Origin: Flavobacteriales bacterium
Lineage (GTDB): Bacteria > Bacteroidota > Bacteroidia > Flavobacteriales > Flavobacteriaceae
DNA: 46,069 bases
Direction of reading: 5' to 3'
Assembly: GCA_004214015.1 (NCBI GenBank)
Contig: SGZE01000005.1
Coordinates: 1 to 46,069 of the forward strand
Part shown: in pieces, positions 28,831 through 38,970 of the stretch
Layout of the letters: the number at the start of each line of letters is the position of its first letter
Numbering within the stretch: the first letter of the stretch is position 1
Program-made: the position numbers and the translations under genes
The notes under the pieces: model-generated
The model's database searches: none
What the model saw: the letters and a program-made list of their open reading frames with translations, nothing else
What the model was told of the DNA's origin: nothing

Positions 28831-29714
28831 TGAATAGAAAAATCTTTTACTCAAAAATATTATTATTTGGCGAATATGGAATTATTTCAAATTCAGATGC
28901 ACTTTCTATTCCATTTAAAAAATTTGAAGGCTCTCTTAAAATATCAAAATCGTTATTAAAGGATGAAATATTATCAAATAATAATTTAGATGAACTTTAT
29001 ACTTACGTTAATAAAAGTTATTCTTTTTCGAATATTCTAGATTTAAAATCACTTAAAAAAGACATTGATTCTGGACTTTACTTTAAAAGTAATATTCCTA
29101 CTTCTTCAGGTCTTGGAAGCAGTGGTGCTTTAGTTTCTTCAATTTTAATTAATTATGCAAATACTGATTTAAACAAAAAAGATAGTAATGAAATAAAAAA
29201 AATTATGTCAATAATGGAATCAAAATTTCATGGAAAATCATCAGGTTTTGATCCATTAGCTTCATTTTTTAATAAACCTATTATGATGTCTGGTGGAAAC
29301 GTTAAGTTAATTGAAGACATAAAGTTTAGGGATTTCAAAATATATTTAGTTGATAGTAAAATACCATCTTCTACCTCTGATATGATAAGTATATTCAATC
29401 AAAAAATGAATGATGAAAATTTTATGAATCTTTTCAATAATTCATTTATACCGATTACTAATAAGTGTATTTACAATCTCATTAATAATTCAACTAATTT
29501 TTTAGATTCAATTAAAAGTCTTTCAAAATTTACAAATGAAAATATGAATGAGATGATTCCTGAGTCTATTGATAAAATTTGGAAATCAGGATTAAAATCA
29601 AATGATTACTATATGAAATTTTGTGGTTCTGGAGGAGGTGGTTTTTTTTTAGCTTTTGATTTTAAAAACAACTTAAAAGCTAAACTAAGTTCTTTTGAAT
29701 TAATTGAAATTTAA
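28830..29714 (+). CDS. GHMP kinase, mevalonate kinase-like
   Basis: KILLFGEYGIISNSDALSIPF, IPTSSGLGSSGALVSSIL ATP loop, FCGSGGGGFFLAF; directly follows mvaD. Confidence 0.83.
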   Translation: MNRKIFYSKILLFGEYGIISNSDALSIPFKKFEGSLKISKSLLKDEILSNNNLDELYTYVNKSYSFSNILDLKSLKKDIDSGLYFKSNIPTSSGLGSSGALVSSILINYANTDLNKKDSNEIKKIMSIMESKFHGKSSGFDPLASFFNKPIMMSGGNVKLIEDIKFRDFKIYLVDSKIPSSTSDMISIFNQKMNDENFMNLFNNSFIPITNKCIYNLINNSTNFLDSIKSLSKFTNENMNEMIPESIDKIWKSGLKSNDYYMKFCGSGGGGFFLAFDFKNNLKAKLSSFELIEI

Positions 29715-29718
29715 TTTG

Positions 29719-30207
29719 ATGAACAAACTAATTATAATTTTTGGAGTTAGTGGGTCGGGAAAATCTTGTATTGGAAAAAAACTATCTAATGATTTAAATA
29801 TTAAATTTATTGAAGCAGATAACTTTCATTCAATCAGTAATATTAATAAAATGAAAAGAAATATATCATTAGATGATAATGATAGAGAAGAATGGTTAAT
29901 ATCACTAAACCATGAATTAAAAAAAGAATTAAATAAAGACATAGTTATTGCTTGTTCTGCTTTAAAAGAAATTTATAGAATGAAATTAATAAATGGATTA
30001 AATGCTAATTTTTTCTGGTTTTGCCTTAAAGGAGATTTTGAATTAATTAATCAAAGGTTAAAAAAAAGAAATAATCATTTCTTTAAATCGGAATTGCTTA
30101 AAAGTCAATTTGACATATTAGAGTATCCTAAATATGCAAATTTCATTGATATAGCTAAGAGTCCAGAAAAAATAGTTGAAACAATAAAACTTAAAATATT
30201 AAAATGA
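29719..30207 (+). CDS. gntK: gluconokinase
   Basis: IFGVSGSGKSCIGKKL P-loop, LDDNDREEWLISLN, IACSALKEIYR. The track start is TTG 29704; ATG 29719 is the likelier start. Confidence 0.85.
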   Translation: MNKLIIIFGVSGSGKSCIGKKLSNDLNIKFIEADNFHSISNINKMKRNISLDDNDREEWLISLNHELKKELNKDIVIACSALKEIYRMKLINGLNANFFWFCLKGDFELINQRLKKRNNHFFKSELLKSQFDILEYPKYANFIDIAKSPEKIVETIKLKILK

Positions 30208-31553
30208 ATGATTGGGGAATAATAGGAATAGGGAGAATTGGTTTAAGTATGTCTAGAAATATGTCAGACAAAGGGATTAGTCTTTCAATCTATGATAAAG
30301 CATTTGAAAATAAATTAGATCCAATTTTTGAAGAAAAAAATTTATATCCTGAACTTAAAAAAGTTTTTGTATTTAATGATATTTTGAATTTTATTGAATC
30401 AATTGAAAGGCCAAGAAAAATTTTAATTTTAGTTCCTTCTGGAAATCCAAATGAACAGGTTATCTCTAAATTAATTACTTTATTAAATGAAAATGATATT
30501 ATAATTGATGCTGGAAATACTAACCCATTGATTAGCTATAGTAATAAATTAAAAATTGCAAAAAATAATATTTTATATCTAGGTATAGGTGTATCTGGAG
30601 GTACACAAGGTGTGTTAGAAGGCCCGTCAATTATGATAGGTGGAGATAATAGTGCTTTTAAAAAAGTTAAAGATGATTTATCATTAATTACCTCAAAAAC
30701 AATTGATAACTCTAATAGCTATGATTTTTTTGGGAATTCAAACCAGGGACACTTTGTTAAAATGATTCATAATGGAATTGAGTATGTTGAGATGCAATTA
30801 ATAGCTTCTATATATAAATTATTAATTGAGTCTAATAATTATAGTAATCAAAACATTGCTCAACTTTTTAAAGATTGGAATAATAATTTAAATAGTTACT
30901 TAATTGATATATCAACTAAAAAAATATTAGAAAAGATTGATGATGAATACTTGCTTGAAAAGATTGATGACATAGCTGACGATAATGGAACAGGTAGATG
31001 GATGCTTAACTATGGAGTAGAATTAGGATGTTCGCTTAGTATGTTATCATCTGCTTTAAATACTAGATTTATTTCAAAACTTAAGAGTGAAAGGAATGAA
31101 TTAAATAAAAATATTAAACGAAGTTCATTAAAATATAAAGTAGATATTAACTCACTAAAAAATGCTTATAATTTTTGTAGACTTATAAATTACATTCAGG
31201 CTTTTTGCCTAATTAACGCTGCAAATAAAAATTATAATTGGGATATTAGTATTTCAAAAGCACTAAATGTTTGGTCAAATGGGAGTATTATAAAATCAAG
31301 TTTAATTAATGATCTTTACTCAAATTATTCAGTTGAAAATATCTTATATGATAAGAAAATAATTAATGATTTAAATGAAAGTAAGTCAGACTTAATTAAT
31401 GTAATTTCAATATCATTAAAAAATGATATTTCAATTCCATGTTTTAATGATGCTTTAAACTATTTTAATAGTATTTCAAATAATTCGCTAAGTACTAACA
31501 TGATTCAGGCTCAAAGAAATTTTTTTGGATCTCATTCAATTAAATTTAAATAG
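30204..31553 (+). CDS. gnd: 6-phosphogluconate dehydrogenase, decarboxylating (divergent)
   Basis: GIGVSGGTQGVLEGPSIMIGG, GHFVKMIHNGIEYVEMQLI, C-terminal MIQAQRNFFGSHSIK; diverged GTGRWML instead of GTGKWT. Confidence 0.87.
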   Translation: MNDWGIIGIGRIGLSMSRNMSDKGISLSIYDKAFENKLDPIFEEKNLYPELKKVFVFNDILNFIESIERPRKILILVPSGNPNEQVISKLITLLNENDIIIDAGNTNPLISYSNKLKIAKNNILYLGIGVSGGTQGVLEGPSIMIGGDNSAFKKVKDDLSLITSKTIDNSNSYDFFGNSNQGHFVKMIHNGIEYVEMQLIASIYKLLIESNNYSNQNIAQLFKDWNNNLNSYLIDISTKKILEKIDDEYLLEKIDDIADDNGTGRWMLNYGVELGCSLSMLSSALNTRFISKLKSERNELNKNIKRSSLKYKVDINSLKNAYNFCRLINYIQAFCLINAANKNYNWDISISKALNVWSNGSIIKSSLINDLYSNYSVENILYDKKIINDLNESKSDLINVISISLKNDISIPCFNDALNYFNSISNNSLSTNMIQAQRNFFGSHSIKFK

Positions 31554-31559
31554 ATTCTT

Positions 31560-32327
31560 ATGTCAAAACTTCCTGAAAAATATAAATTTATAGACTTATC
31601 AGATTATGGTCGCCCAGTTGGTCATTGGATAGCCAGTCAACTTCAATACTCATTATTCACTCCAATCCATGTTACTTCAATGTTTATTGTAGCAGGTTTA
31701 ATTGCCATTGTATTTATGATTAAAGGATATTATATAACTGCTTCTTTTTTTATAATACTAAAGTCAATATTGGATGCAGCTGATGGAGAATTATCAAGAT
31801 TAAAACAAACACCTTCTTATGTGGGAAGATATTATGATTCAATAGCAGATTTCCTACTTAATTTTTCTTTTTTATTAGCTTTTTGGTATATAACAGAAAT
31901 TTCAATAATCTACATGTTTATTGCATTTTTTGCAATCCAGCTCCAGGGAACTGTTTATAACTACTATTATGTAATTTTAAGAAATTCTGTTCAAGGTGAT
32001 TCTACCAGTCGAATTTTTGAAGCAGGTGCACCTAAAGCATTAAAGGGTGAAAGTCAACAAATGGTAAATATCTTCTATAAAATTTATGATATTTTATATA
32101 TCTCATTTGATAAAATAATGTATTATATGGATAAAGATGCTAAAGATAGTCCACCTTTTCCAAAGTGGTTTATGACAATACTATCTATGTATGGACTTGG
32201 TTTTCAGTTATTAATTATGGCTTTAATGCTATCCTTTAACCTTAAATCATATGTAATTCCTTTTTTTATTGTCTATTCTGTTTTTTTAGTTGTATTTGTT
32301 GGTCTTAGGAAATTAGTTCTTAAGTGA
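31560..32327 (+). CDS. CDP-alcohol phosphatidyltransferase family membrane protein
   Basis: DAADGELSRLKQTPSYVGRYYDSIAD, a variant of DxxDGxxAR(x8)GxxxDxxxD, with several TM segments. Confidence 0.87.
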   Translation: MSKLPEKYKFIDLSDYGRPVGHWIASQLQYSLFTPIHVTSMFIVAGLIAIVFMIKGYYITASFFIILKSILDAADGELSRLKQTPSYVGRYYDSIADFLLNFSFLLAFWYITEISIIYMFIAFFAIQLQGTVYNYYYVILRNSVQGDSTSRIFEAGAPKALKGESQQMVNIFYKIYDILYISFDKIMYYMDKDAKDSPPFPKWFMTILSMYGLGFQLLIMALMLSFNLKSYVIPFFIVYSVFLVVFVGLRKLVLK

Positions 32328-32362
32328 TATTAACTTGATTTTTTTAGTTCAACAAAAAAACA

Positions 32363-32788
<426 letters not shown>

Positions 32789-32845
32789 ATATCTAATGTA
32801 AGGATTTATCAGCGAATAATTTTTTTGTCATTATATTAGAGTCTT

Positions 32846-33886
32846 ATGAATAAAGTTGTGACTTTTGGAGAAATCATGTTAAGGTTATCTCCACCAGGCT
32901 ATCTTCGCTTTTCTCAGACAAACACCTTTGATATTGTATATGGTGGTGGAGAGTCAAATGTTGCTGTATCCTTAGCAAATTACGGAATACCTGTTGAGTT
33001 TGTTACAAGGATACCTAAATCAGAAATAGGTGAATGTGCTTTAATGGAGTTACGCAAAAGAGGGGTGGGGACATCTCACATTGTGCTTGGAGGAGAAAGA
33101 TTAGGTATTTATTTTATGGAAACAGGAGCTGTAAACAGAAGTAGCAATGTAGTTTACGACAGAACTCATTCGGCAATGGCAGAACTTAAATCAGGGATGA
33201 TTAATTGGGATAAGGTTTTTGATGGTGTTACATGGTTTCATTGGACTGGAATCACCCCAGCAATTTCAAAAAATGCTGCTGATGTGTGTTTGGAGGCTGT
33301 AAAAATTGCTAGTGATAAAGGATTAACAATTTCAACTGATCTAAATTATAGATCTAAACTTTGGAAACATGAGGGAAATCGAAATGAAATTATGACCGAA
33401 TTAACTTCTTATTGTGATATTATACTTGGCAATGAAGAAGATACTGAAATGCATTTTGGAATTAAACCAGAAGATCTAGATATAACTAAACAAGGAAATG
33501 AAATAAATTCAGAAGCTTTTTTATCTGTTTGTAATCAGATGATGAAAAAATTCCCAAGAGCTAAGAAGATAATAATAACATTAAGAGGGTCAATTTCAGC
33601 TTCACACAACTCTTGGGCTGGGATTCTTTATGATGGAAAAAAGATGTATGAAAGTATTCAATATCAAATTACTGATATTGTTGATCGTATTGGTGGAGGA
33701 GATTCTTTTATGGGTGGATTAATATACGGTTTTCTAAATTATCCAAATGAAGATCAAAAAGCACTAGATTTTGCAGTTGCGGCATCTTGTCTTAAACATA
33801 CAATTAAAGGTGATGTAAACCTTGTTAAAGTGGAAGAAGTGGAGAAATTAATTAATGGAAATTCTTCTGGCAGAGTTAATAGGTAA
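32846..33886 (+). CDS. kdgK: 2-keto-3-deoxygluconate kinase-like PfkB-family sugar kinase
   Basis: VVTFGEIMLRLSPPGYLRFSQ, YGGGESNVAVSLANYG, DIVDRIGGGDSFMGGLIYG. Confidence 0.88.
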   Translation: MNKVVTFGEIMLRLSPPGYLRFSQTNTFDIVYGGGESNVAVSLANYGIPVEFVTRIPKSEIGECALMELRKRGVGTSHIVLGGERLGIYFMETGAVNRSSNVVYDRTHSAMAELKSGMINWDKVFDGVTWFHWTGITPAISKNAADVCLEAVKIASDKGLTISTDLNYRSKLWKHEGNRNEIMTELTSYCDIILGNEEDTEMHFGIKPEDLDITKQGNEINSEAFLSVCNQMMKKFPRAKKIIITLRGSISASHNSWAGILYDGKKMYESIQYQITDIVDRIGGGDSFMGGLIYGFLNYPNEDQKALDFAVAASCLKHTIKGDVNLVKVEEVEKLINGNSSGRVNR

Positions 33887-33894
33887 AAATTTAA

Positions 33895-34560
33895 ATGGCT
33901 CAATATTCGAGAATACAAGTAATAAAACAAATGGAGGAATCAGGAATGGTTCCACTTTTCTACCATGCGGATAGTTCTATATCAAAACAAATTCTTAAAG
34001 CTTGTTATGATGGAGGAGCTCGTTTAATGGAATTCACTAATAGAGGTGATTTTGCCCTAGAAGTTTTTACAGATTTAATTAAATATGCTATTGCTGAGTT
34101 ACCTGGAATGATTGTGGGTGTGGGATCTATAACTGATGCAAAAGCAGCTTCACAATATATGTTAGCTGGAGCAAATTTTGTTGTGACTCCAGTTTTTAGA
34201 GAAGATATTGCACGTATCTGTAACAGAAGAAAACTTATGTGGTCAGCTGGGTGTAGTTCACTAACTGAAATAGCAACTGCAGAAGAATTTGGTTGTGAAC
34301 TTGTTAAATTATTTCCAGGAAATGTTTTAGGACCTGAATTTGTAAAGAGTATAAAAGGTCCTCAACCTTGGACTTCTGTCATGCCTACCGGAGGAGTTTC
34401 TCTTGAATATGATAATTTAAAATCGTGGTTTGACTCTGGAGTTACATGTGTTGGAATGGGGTCTAAGCTTATTTCTAAAGAAATTATAGCAAAAAATGAT
34501 TTCACATTACTTAAGGATAATGTTCAAAAAACTCTCGAGATAATTAAATCTTTAAGATGA
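33895..34560 (+). CDS. eda: KDPG/KHG aldolase family protein
   Basis: GGARLMEFTNRGDFA, GVGSITDAKAASQYMLAGANFVVTPVF, KLFPGNVLGPEFVKSIKGPQPWTSVMPTGGVS. Confidence 0.9.
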   Translation: MAQYSRIQVIKQMEESGMVPLFYHADSSISKQILKACYDGGARLMEFTNRGDFALEVFTDLIKYAIAELPGMIVGVGSITDAKAASQYMLAGANFVVTPVFREDIARICNRRKLMWSAGCSSLTEIATAEEFGCELVKLFPGNVLGPEFVKSIKGPQPWTSVMPTGGVSLEYDNLKSWFDSGVTCVGMGSKLISKEIIAKNDFTLLKDNVQKTLEIIKSLR

Positions 34561-34937
34561 AAACAAAACTTTTAATGACTTTAAGTGCTCTATTCTGTGG
34601 AATTATTGGAACTCTTCTTCTTTTTTTACCTATCGAAATAGCAGAATATCTTAGTGTTGAACCAACTATTAGTGCAATACTTTTTTTAAAAATATTAAGT
34701 GCGATATACTTGGGATTTGGAATTTTAAATTGGACGGCGAAAGGAACACTAATTGGAGGAATTTATAATAAACCAATTGTCTTGGGAAACTTATTGCATT
34801 TTGCTGTTGGAGCAATTACATTAGTTAAAGTAATTTCTAATGCTCAAACACATAGAGAAATTTTTATTTTCTTAACTGTATTCTATGTAATTTTTGCACT
34901 ACTTTTTGCCTATGTAATTAAAACTAATCCGACTTAA
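34557..34937 (+). CDS. hypothetical 4-TM protein
   Basis: 126 aa hydrophobic protein, ATGA-type overlap with eda; no family recognised confidently. Confidence 0.7.
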   Translation: MKTKLLMTLSALFCGIIGTLLLFLPIEIAEYLSVEPTISAILFLKILSAIYLGFGILNWTAKGTLIGGIYNKPIVLGNLLHFAVGAITLVKVISNAQTHREIFIFLTVFYVIFALLFAYVIKTNPT

Positions 34938-34962
34938 TTAGAAAAGAATAAACTAATAAATT

Positions 34963-36279
34963 ATGCCTTTACTTGTTGTTATATTTGGAATATTATTGTT
35001 ATTTATTTTAATAGCAAGATTTAAGCTTGATGCGTTTATTTCATTTATAACAGTTTGTATTTTTGTCGGCCTATTTCAAGGAATGCAATTACAAAGTATT
35101 GTGGAATCCATTCAAAAAGGAATTGGAGATACACTAGGGTTTTTAGTTTTGATTTTAGGTTTTGGAGCTATGCTTGGTAAACTTGTTGCTGATAGTGGAG
35201 CAGCTCAAAGAATTACATCTAGATTAATATCAGGTTTTGGGGTTAAAAACATTCAATGGGCAGTAGTTGTTGCAGGTTTTATAGTTGGTGTCCCAATGTT
35301 TTATTCTGTAGGTTTTGTCATTTTAATCCCTTTAGTTTTTACAGTTGCTGCCTCATCAGGATTACCATTAATTTATGTTGGGTTACCTATGTTAGCCTCA
35401 TTGTCAGTAACTCATGGTTTTCTTCCTCCCCATCCTGCTCCTACAGCAATATCCGGGATGTTTAATGCGGATATTGGTAAAACATTATTATATGGAATTA
35501 TAATAGCTATTCCAGCTATAATAATAGCAGGACCATTATTTACTCGTACAATTAAGAACGTTAATGCTACTCCTTTAAAAGAATTTTACAATCCTATTAT
35601 TTTAAAAGATGAGGAAATGCCGGGGATGGGAGTTAGCGTTTTTACTGCTTTACTTCCTGTCTTATTAATTATATTTTCTTCAATTTTCAATATTATTTTT
35701 ACAGAAGAATCATTTTTAAAAGAAATTATTCTTTTTATTGGTAGTCCTGTAATTGCCATGCTGCTTTCCGTTTTAGTTGCCATCTACACACTTGGTTTAT
35801 CTCGTGGAAAAAAAATGGAAGAATTAATGAACTCTGTTTCAAGTTCTGTATCAAGTATAACAATGGTTTTATTAATAATTTCAGGAGCAGGTGCTTTAAA
35901 ACAAATTTTAATTGATAGTGGGGTAAGTAATTACATAGGGGCATCGTTAGATGGTTCACAGATATCTCCATTAATTTTAGCTTGGCTTATAGCTACAGTA
36001 ATAAGGGTATGTGTTGGATCTGCAACAGTAGCTGGTTTAACTGCAGCAGGAATTGTACTTCCTCTTGTTTCAAACTCAGATATTAGCCCTGAATTAATGG
36101 TACTAGCTATAGGTTCTGGGAGCCTAATGTTATCTCATGTAAATGATGCAGGATTTTGGATGTTTAAAGAGTATTTTAACCTTTCAGTAAAAGAGACTCT
36201 TTCAACTTGGACAGTAATGGAAACTATCGTTGGAATTACTGGTTTAGTTGGAGTTCTAATATTAAATATATTTATATAA
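34963..36279 (+). CDS. GntP-family (gluconate / D-serine type) permease
   Basis: GFGAMLGKLVADSGAAQRITSRLI, GVPMFYSVGFVILIPL, HGFLPPHPAPTAI, GSGSLMLSHVNDAGFWMFKEYF. Confidence 0.92.
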   Translation: MPLLVVIFGILLLFILIARFKLDAFISFITVCIFVGLFQGMQLQSIVESIQKGIGDTLGFLVLILGFGAMLGKLVADSGAAQRITSRLISGFGVKNIQWAVVVAGFIVGVPMFYSVGFVILIPLVFTVAASSGLPLIYVGLPMLASLSVTHGFLPPHPAPTAISGMFNADIGKTLLYGIIIAIPAIIIAGPLFTRTIKNVNATPLKEFYNPIILKDEEMPGMGVSVFTALLPVLLIIFSSIFNIIFTEESFLKEIILFIGSPVIAMLLSVLVAIYTLGLSRGKKMEELMNSVSSSVSSITMVLLIISGAGALKQILIDSGVSNYIGASLDGSQISPLILAWLIATVIRVCVGSATVAGLTAAGIVLPLVSNSDISPELMVLAIGSGSLMLSHVNDAGFWMFKEYFNLSVKETLSTWTVMETIVGITGLVGVLILNIFI

Positions 36280-36280
36280 T

Positions 36281-36745
36281 ATGAAAAAATCACCTTCAGA
36301 AAAAGTAAAAGAATTGAATTTAGTATTTCCTCCTGCTCCAAAACCTGCAGGTGTTTATAGACCAGTATTAATTGTAGATAATTTTTTATATGTTTCTGGT
36401 CAAGGTCCGGTTAAAAATGATGGAACATTAATGCAGGGACGTGTTGGAGATGATTTAACAAGTGAACAAGGAAAATTAGCAGCTCGCCAAGTTGGGTTGA
36501 CTATGCTGTCTACTATAAAGACACATTTTGGTGATCTAGATAAAATTAAAAGAGTAATTAAAGTATTTGGAATGGTTAATTGCTCTCCTGAATTTAAAGC
36601 ACATCCTTCTGTAATAAATGGATTTAGTGAGTTGATGGCTGACATATTTGGAGATGATCATGGAATTGGAGTTAGAAGTGCTGTAGGAATGATGCTTCCT
36701 GATGGGATTCCTGTTGAAATTGAAGCAATGTTTGAGTTAAAATAA
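36281..36745 (+). CDS. RidA (YjgF/YER057c/UK114) family protein
   Basis: PAPKPAGVYRPVLIVDNFLYVSGQGPVK, GIGVRSAVGMMLPDGIPVEIEAMFEL. Confidence 0.88.
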   Translation: MKKSPSEKVKELNLVFPPAPKPAGVYRPVLIVDNFLYVSGQGPVKNDGTLMQGRVGDDLTSEQGKLAARQVGLTMLSTIKTHFGDLDKIKRVIKVFGMVNCSPEFKAHPSVINGFSELMADIFGDDHGIGVRSAVGMMLPDGIPVEIEAMFELK

Positions 36746-36751
36746 ATCTAT

Positions 36752-37858
36752 ATGGATAAAGATTGGTATAGAATAAATAATGTTGAAGATATTCCATCTC
36801 CCTCTTTAGTAGTTTTTCCCAAAAGAATTGAGGAAAACATTAAATTAATGATAAAGATTGCTGGAGGTGTTGAGAAACTTAGACCTCATATTAAGACCCA
36901 TAAAATTGCTGAAATAATTAATATGCAGCTTAATCAAGGTATCAAAAAATTTAAATGTGCAACGCTATCTGAAGCAGAACTTTTAGCAAAATGCAATGCA
37001 AAAGATATACTATTGGCAATGCAACTTACAGGTTCCAATATTAATAGATTTATTGAATTAATGCAGAAATATCCAAAATCATCATTTTCAACCATTATTG
37101 ATAATGAAGAATCTGTAATAAAATTTAATACAGCTTCTTCAAAAAAAGGAATTAAGGTTTCATTATGGTTAGATATAAATAATGGTAATAATAGAACAGG
37201 AATTAAACCTAATAATGAGGCTACATTACTATATAAAAAAATTGATGGGTCCTCTAATTTGATTCCTAAAGGACTTCATGTGTATGATGGTCATATTCGT
37301 GATTCTGATTTTAATTTACGCAAAGAAATTTGCGATAAACAATTTGAATCAGTTCTTAGTTTAAAAAATAATATTGAGCTACTGGGAATAAAAATTAATA
37401 AAATTGTTGCAGGTGGAACCCCAAGTTTTCCAATTCACGTAAAAAGAAACAATATAGAAGTAAGTCCAGGCACTTCAATATTATGGGATGAAAGATATGG
37501 CAGTTCTTTTAAAGATTTAAAGTTTTATCATGCTGCTGTCCTAATTGGAAGTATAATTAGTAGACCAACTAAAGATCTTATGTGTTTAAATTTAGGGCAT
37601 AAATCTGTTGCCTCAGAAATGAGTTTTCCAAGATTGAAACTACTTAATATGGAAAACTTTAAACAAATAAGTCATAGTGAAGAGCATTTAGTTCTTGAGT
37701 GTAATGAATCAGAAGATTATGTGGTTGGTTCAGTTTGTTATGCAATACCAGTTCATATTTGTCCAACAGTTCCAAAATATAAAAAAGTTTTAACTGTAAT
37801 AAATGGAGAAATAACAGGAGAATGGGATGTTGCAGCTAGAGATTATAATACAGAATAG
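36752..37858 (+). CDS. D-threonine aldolase / D-serine dehydratase (DSD1)-like fold-III PLP enzyme
   Basis: RPHIKTHKIAEI PLP-Lys motif; C-terminal metal motif HICPTVP (HxC) as in the D-ser_dehydrat C-terminal domain. Confidence 0.85.
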   Translation: MDKDWYRINNVEDIPSPSLVVFPKRIEENIKLMIKIAGGVEKLRPHIKTHKIAEIINMQLNQGIKKFKCATLSEAELLAKCNAKDILLAMQLTGSNINRFIELMQKYPKSSFSTIIDNEESVIKFNTASSKKGIKVSLWLDINNGNNRTGIKPNNEATLLYKKIDGSSNLIPKGLHVYDGHIRDSDFNLRKEICDKQFESVLSLKNNIELLGIKINKIVAGGTPSFPIHVKRNNIEVSPGTSILWDERYGSSFKDLKFYHAAVLIGSIISRPTKDLMCLNLGHKSVASEMSFPRLKLLNMENFKQISHSEEHLVLECNESEDYVVGSVCYAIPVHICPTVPKYKKVLTVINGEITGEWDVAARDYNTE

Positions 37859-37884
37859 AGTTTATAATAAATAATTAAAGAAAT

Positions 37885-38949
37885 ATGTTTATTCTTGATG
37901 CACACCTTGACCTAGCAATGAATGCTTTAGAATGGAATAGAGATCTAACCCAGAGTATTCAAGATATCAGAAAAAGTGAGTATGGAATGACTGATAAGCC
38001 AGATAGAGAGAAAAATACAGTATCTCTTGATGAAATGCGAAAAGCTAATATAGGTATTTGTGTAGCTACACAAATTGCAAGAGTTAGCAATGACAAAAAA
38101 TTACCAGGTTGGAATTCTCCTCAACAAGCATGGGCTCAGACTCAAGGTCAACTTGCATGGTATAAGTCAATGGAGGATATTGGCGAAATGACTCAAATTA
38201 AGAATTCAATTGAACTAAGTAATCATCTTGAGCTCTGGAAAGATGATAGTGTTTCTAAAAAACCTATTGGATATATTCTTAGTTTAGAAGGTGCTGATTC
38301 AATTGTAAACATTGATTATCTAGAAAAATCCTACAATTTAGGTTTAAGAGCTATTGGTCCTGCTCATTATGGACCTGGAATTTATGCTCATGGAACAGAT
38401 TCTGAAGGAGGAATTGGAATTAAAGGAAAAGAGTTGCTCAAAAAAATTGAGGAGTTAAATTTAATCCTTGATGCTACACATTTATGCGATATAAGTTTTT
38501 GGGAAACCATGGATATATATAATGGACCAGTATGGGCAAGCCATAATAATTGTAGAAAATTTGTTGATCATAACAGACAATATTCAGATGAACAAATTCA
38601 TGAATTGATCACAAGAAATGCTGTTATTGGAATTCCATTAGACGCATGGATGATGGTTCCTAATTGGATTAGAGGAGAGTCTACTCCCAAAAGTATGGGT
38701 GTAACATTAGATTTAATGATTGATAATATTGATCATGTTTGTCAGTTGTCAGGTAATGCATTACATGTAGGTATAGGTACTGATTTAGATGGAGCATTTG
38801 GTAAGGAACAAACACCACTTGATCTTGACACTATAGCTGATCTTCAAAAAATCCCATCAATGCTATCTAAAAAAGGATACTCAAAAATTGACATTGAAAA
38901 TATTATGAGTCAAAACTTTATAAATTTTCTTCAAAGAGTATGGAATTAA
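37885..38949 (+). CDS. membrane dipeptidase (peptidase M19 / renal dipeptidase family)
   Basis: DAHLDLAMNA (HxD metal ligands), LSLEGAD, ATHLCDISFWETM, ASHNNCRKF, GIGTDLDGAFG. Confidence 0.88.
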   Translation: MFILDAHLDLAMNALEWNRDLTQSIQDIRKSEYGMTDKPDREKNTVSLDEMRKANIGICVATQIARVSNDKKLPGWNSPQQAWAQTQGQLAWYKSMEDIGEMTQIKNSIELSNHLELWKDDSVSKKPIGYILSLEGADSIVNIDYLEKSYNLGLRAIGPAHYGPGIYAHGTDSEGGIGIKGKELLKKIEELNLILDATHLCDISFWETMDIYNGPVWASHNNCRKFVDHNRQYSDEQIHELITRNAVIGIPLDAWMMVPNWIRGESTPKSMGVTLDLMIDNIDHVCQLSGNALHVGIGTDLDGAFGKEQTPLDLDTIADLQKIPSMLSKKGYSKIDIENIMSQNFINFLQRVWN

Positions 38950-38970
38950 ATACTGGCTTTAAGTTTAATT

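Noticed and set aside
30920-30985. Apparent tandem duplication LEKIDDEYLLEKIDD in 6PGDH
   Set aside because: The region aligns by eye with the normal 6PGDH helix preceding the GTGxW loop (ILxFxDxDGxxLVDKIxDxAG); similarity of the halves looks coincidental.
32328-32362. TTGA...TCAA inverted repeat with T/A runs between convergent CDP-alcohol transferase and mini-protein genes as a terminator
   Set aside because: Only a 4-5 bp A/T-rich stem; too weak to call.
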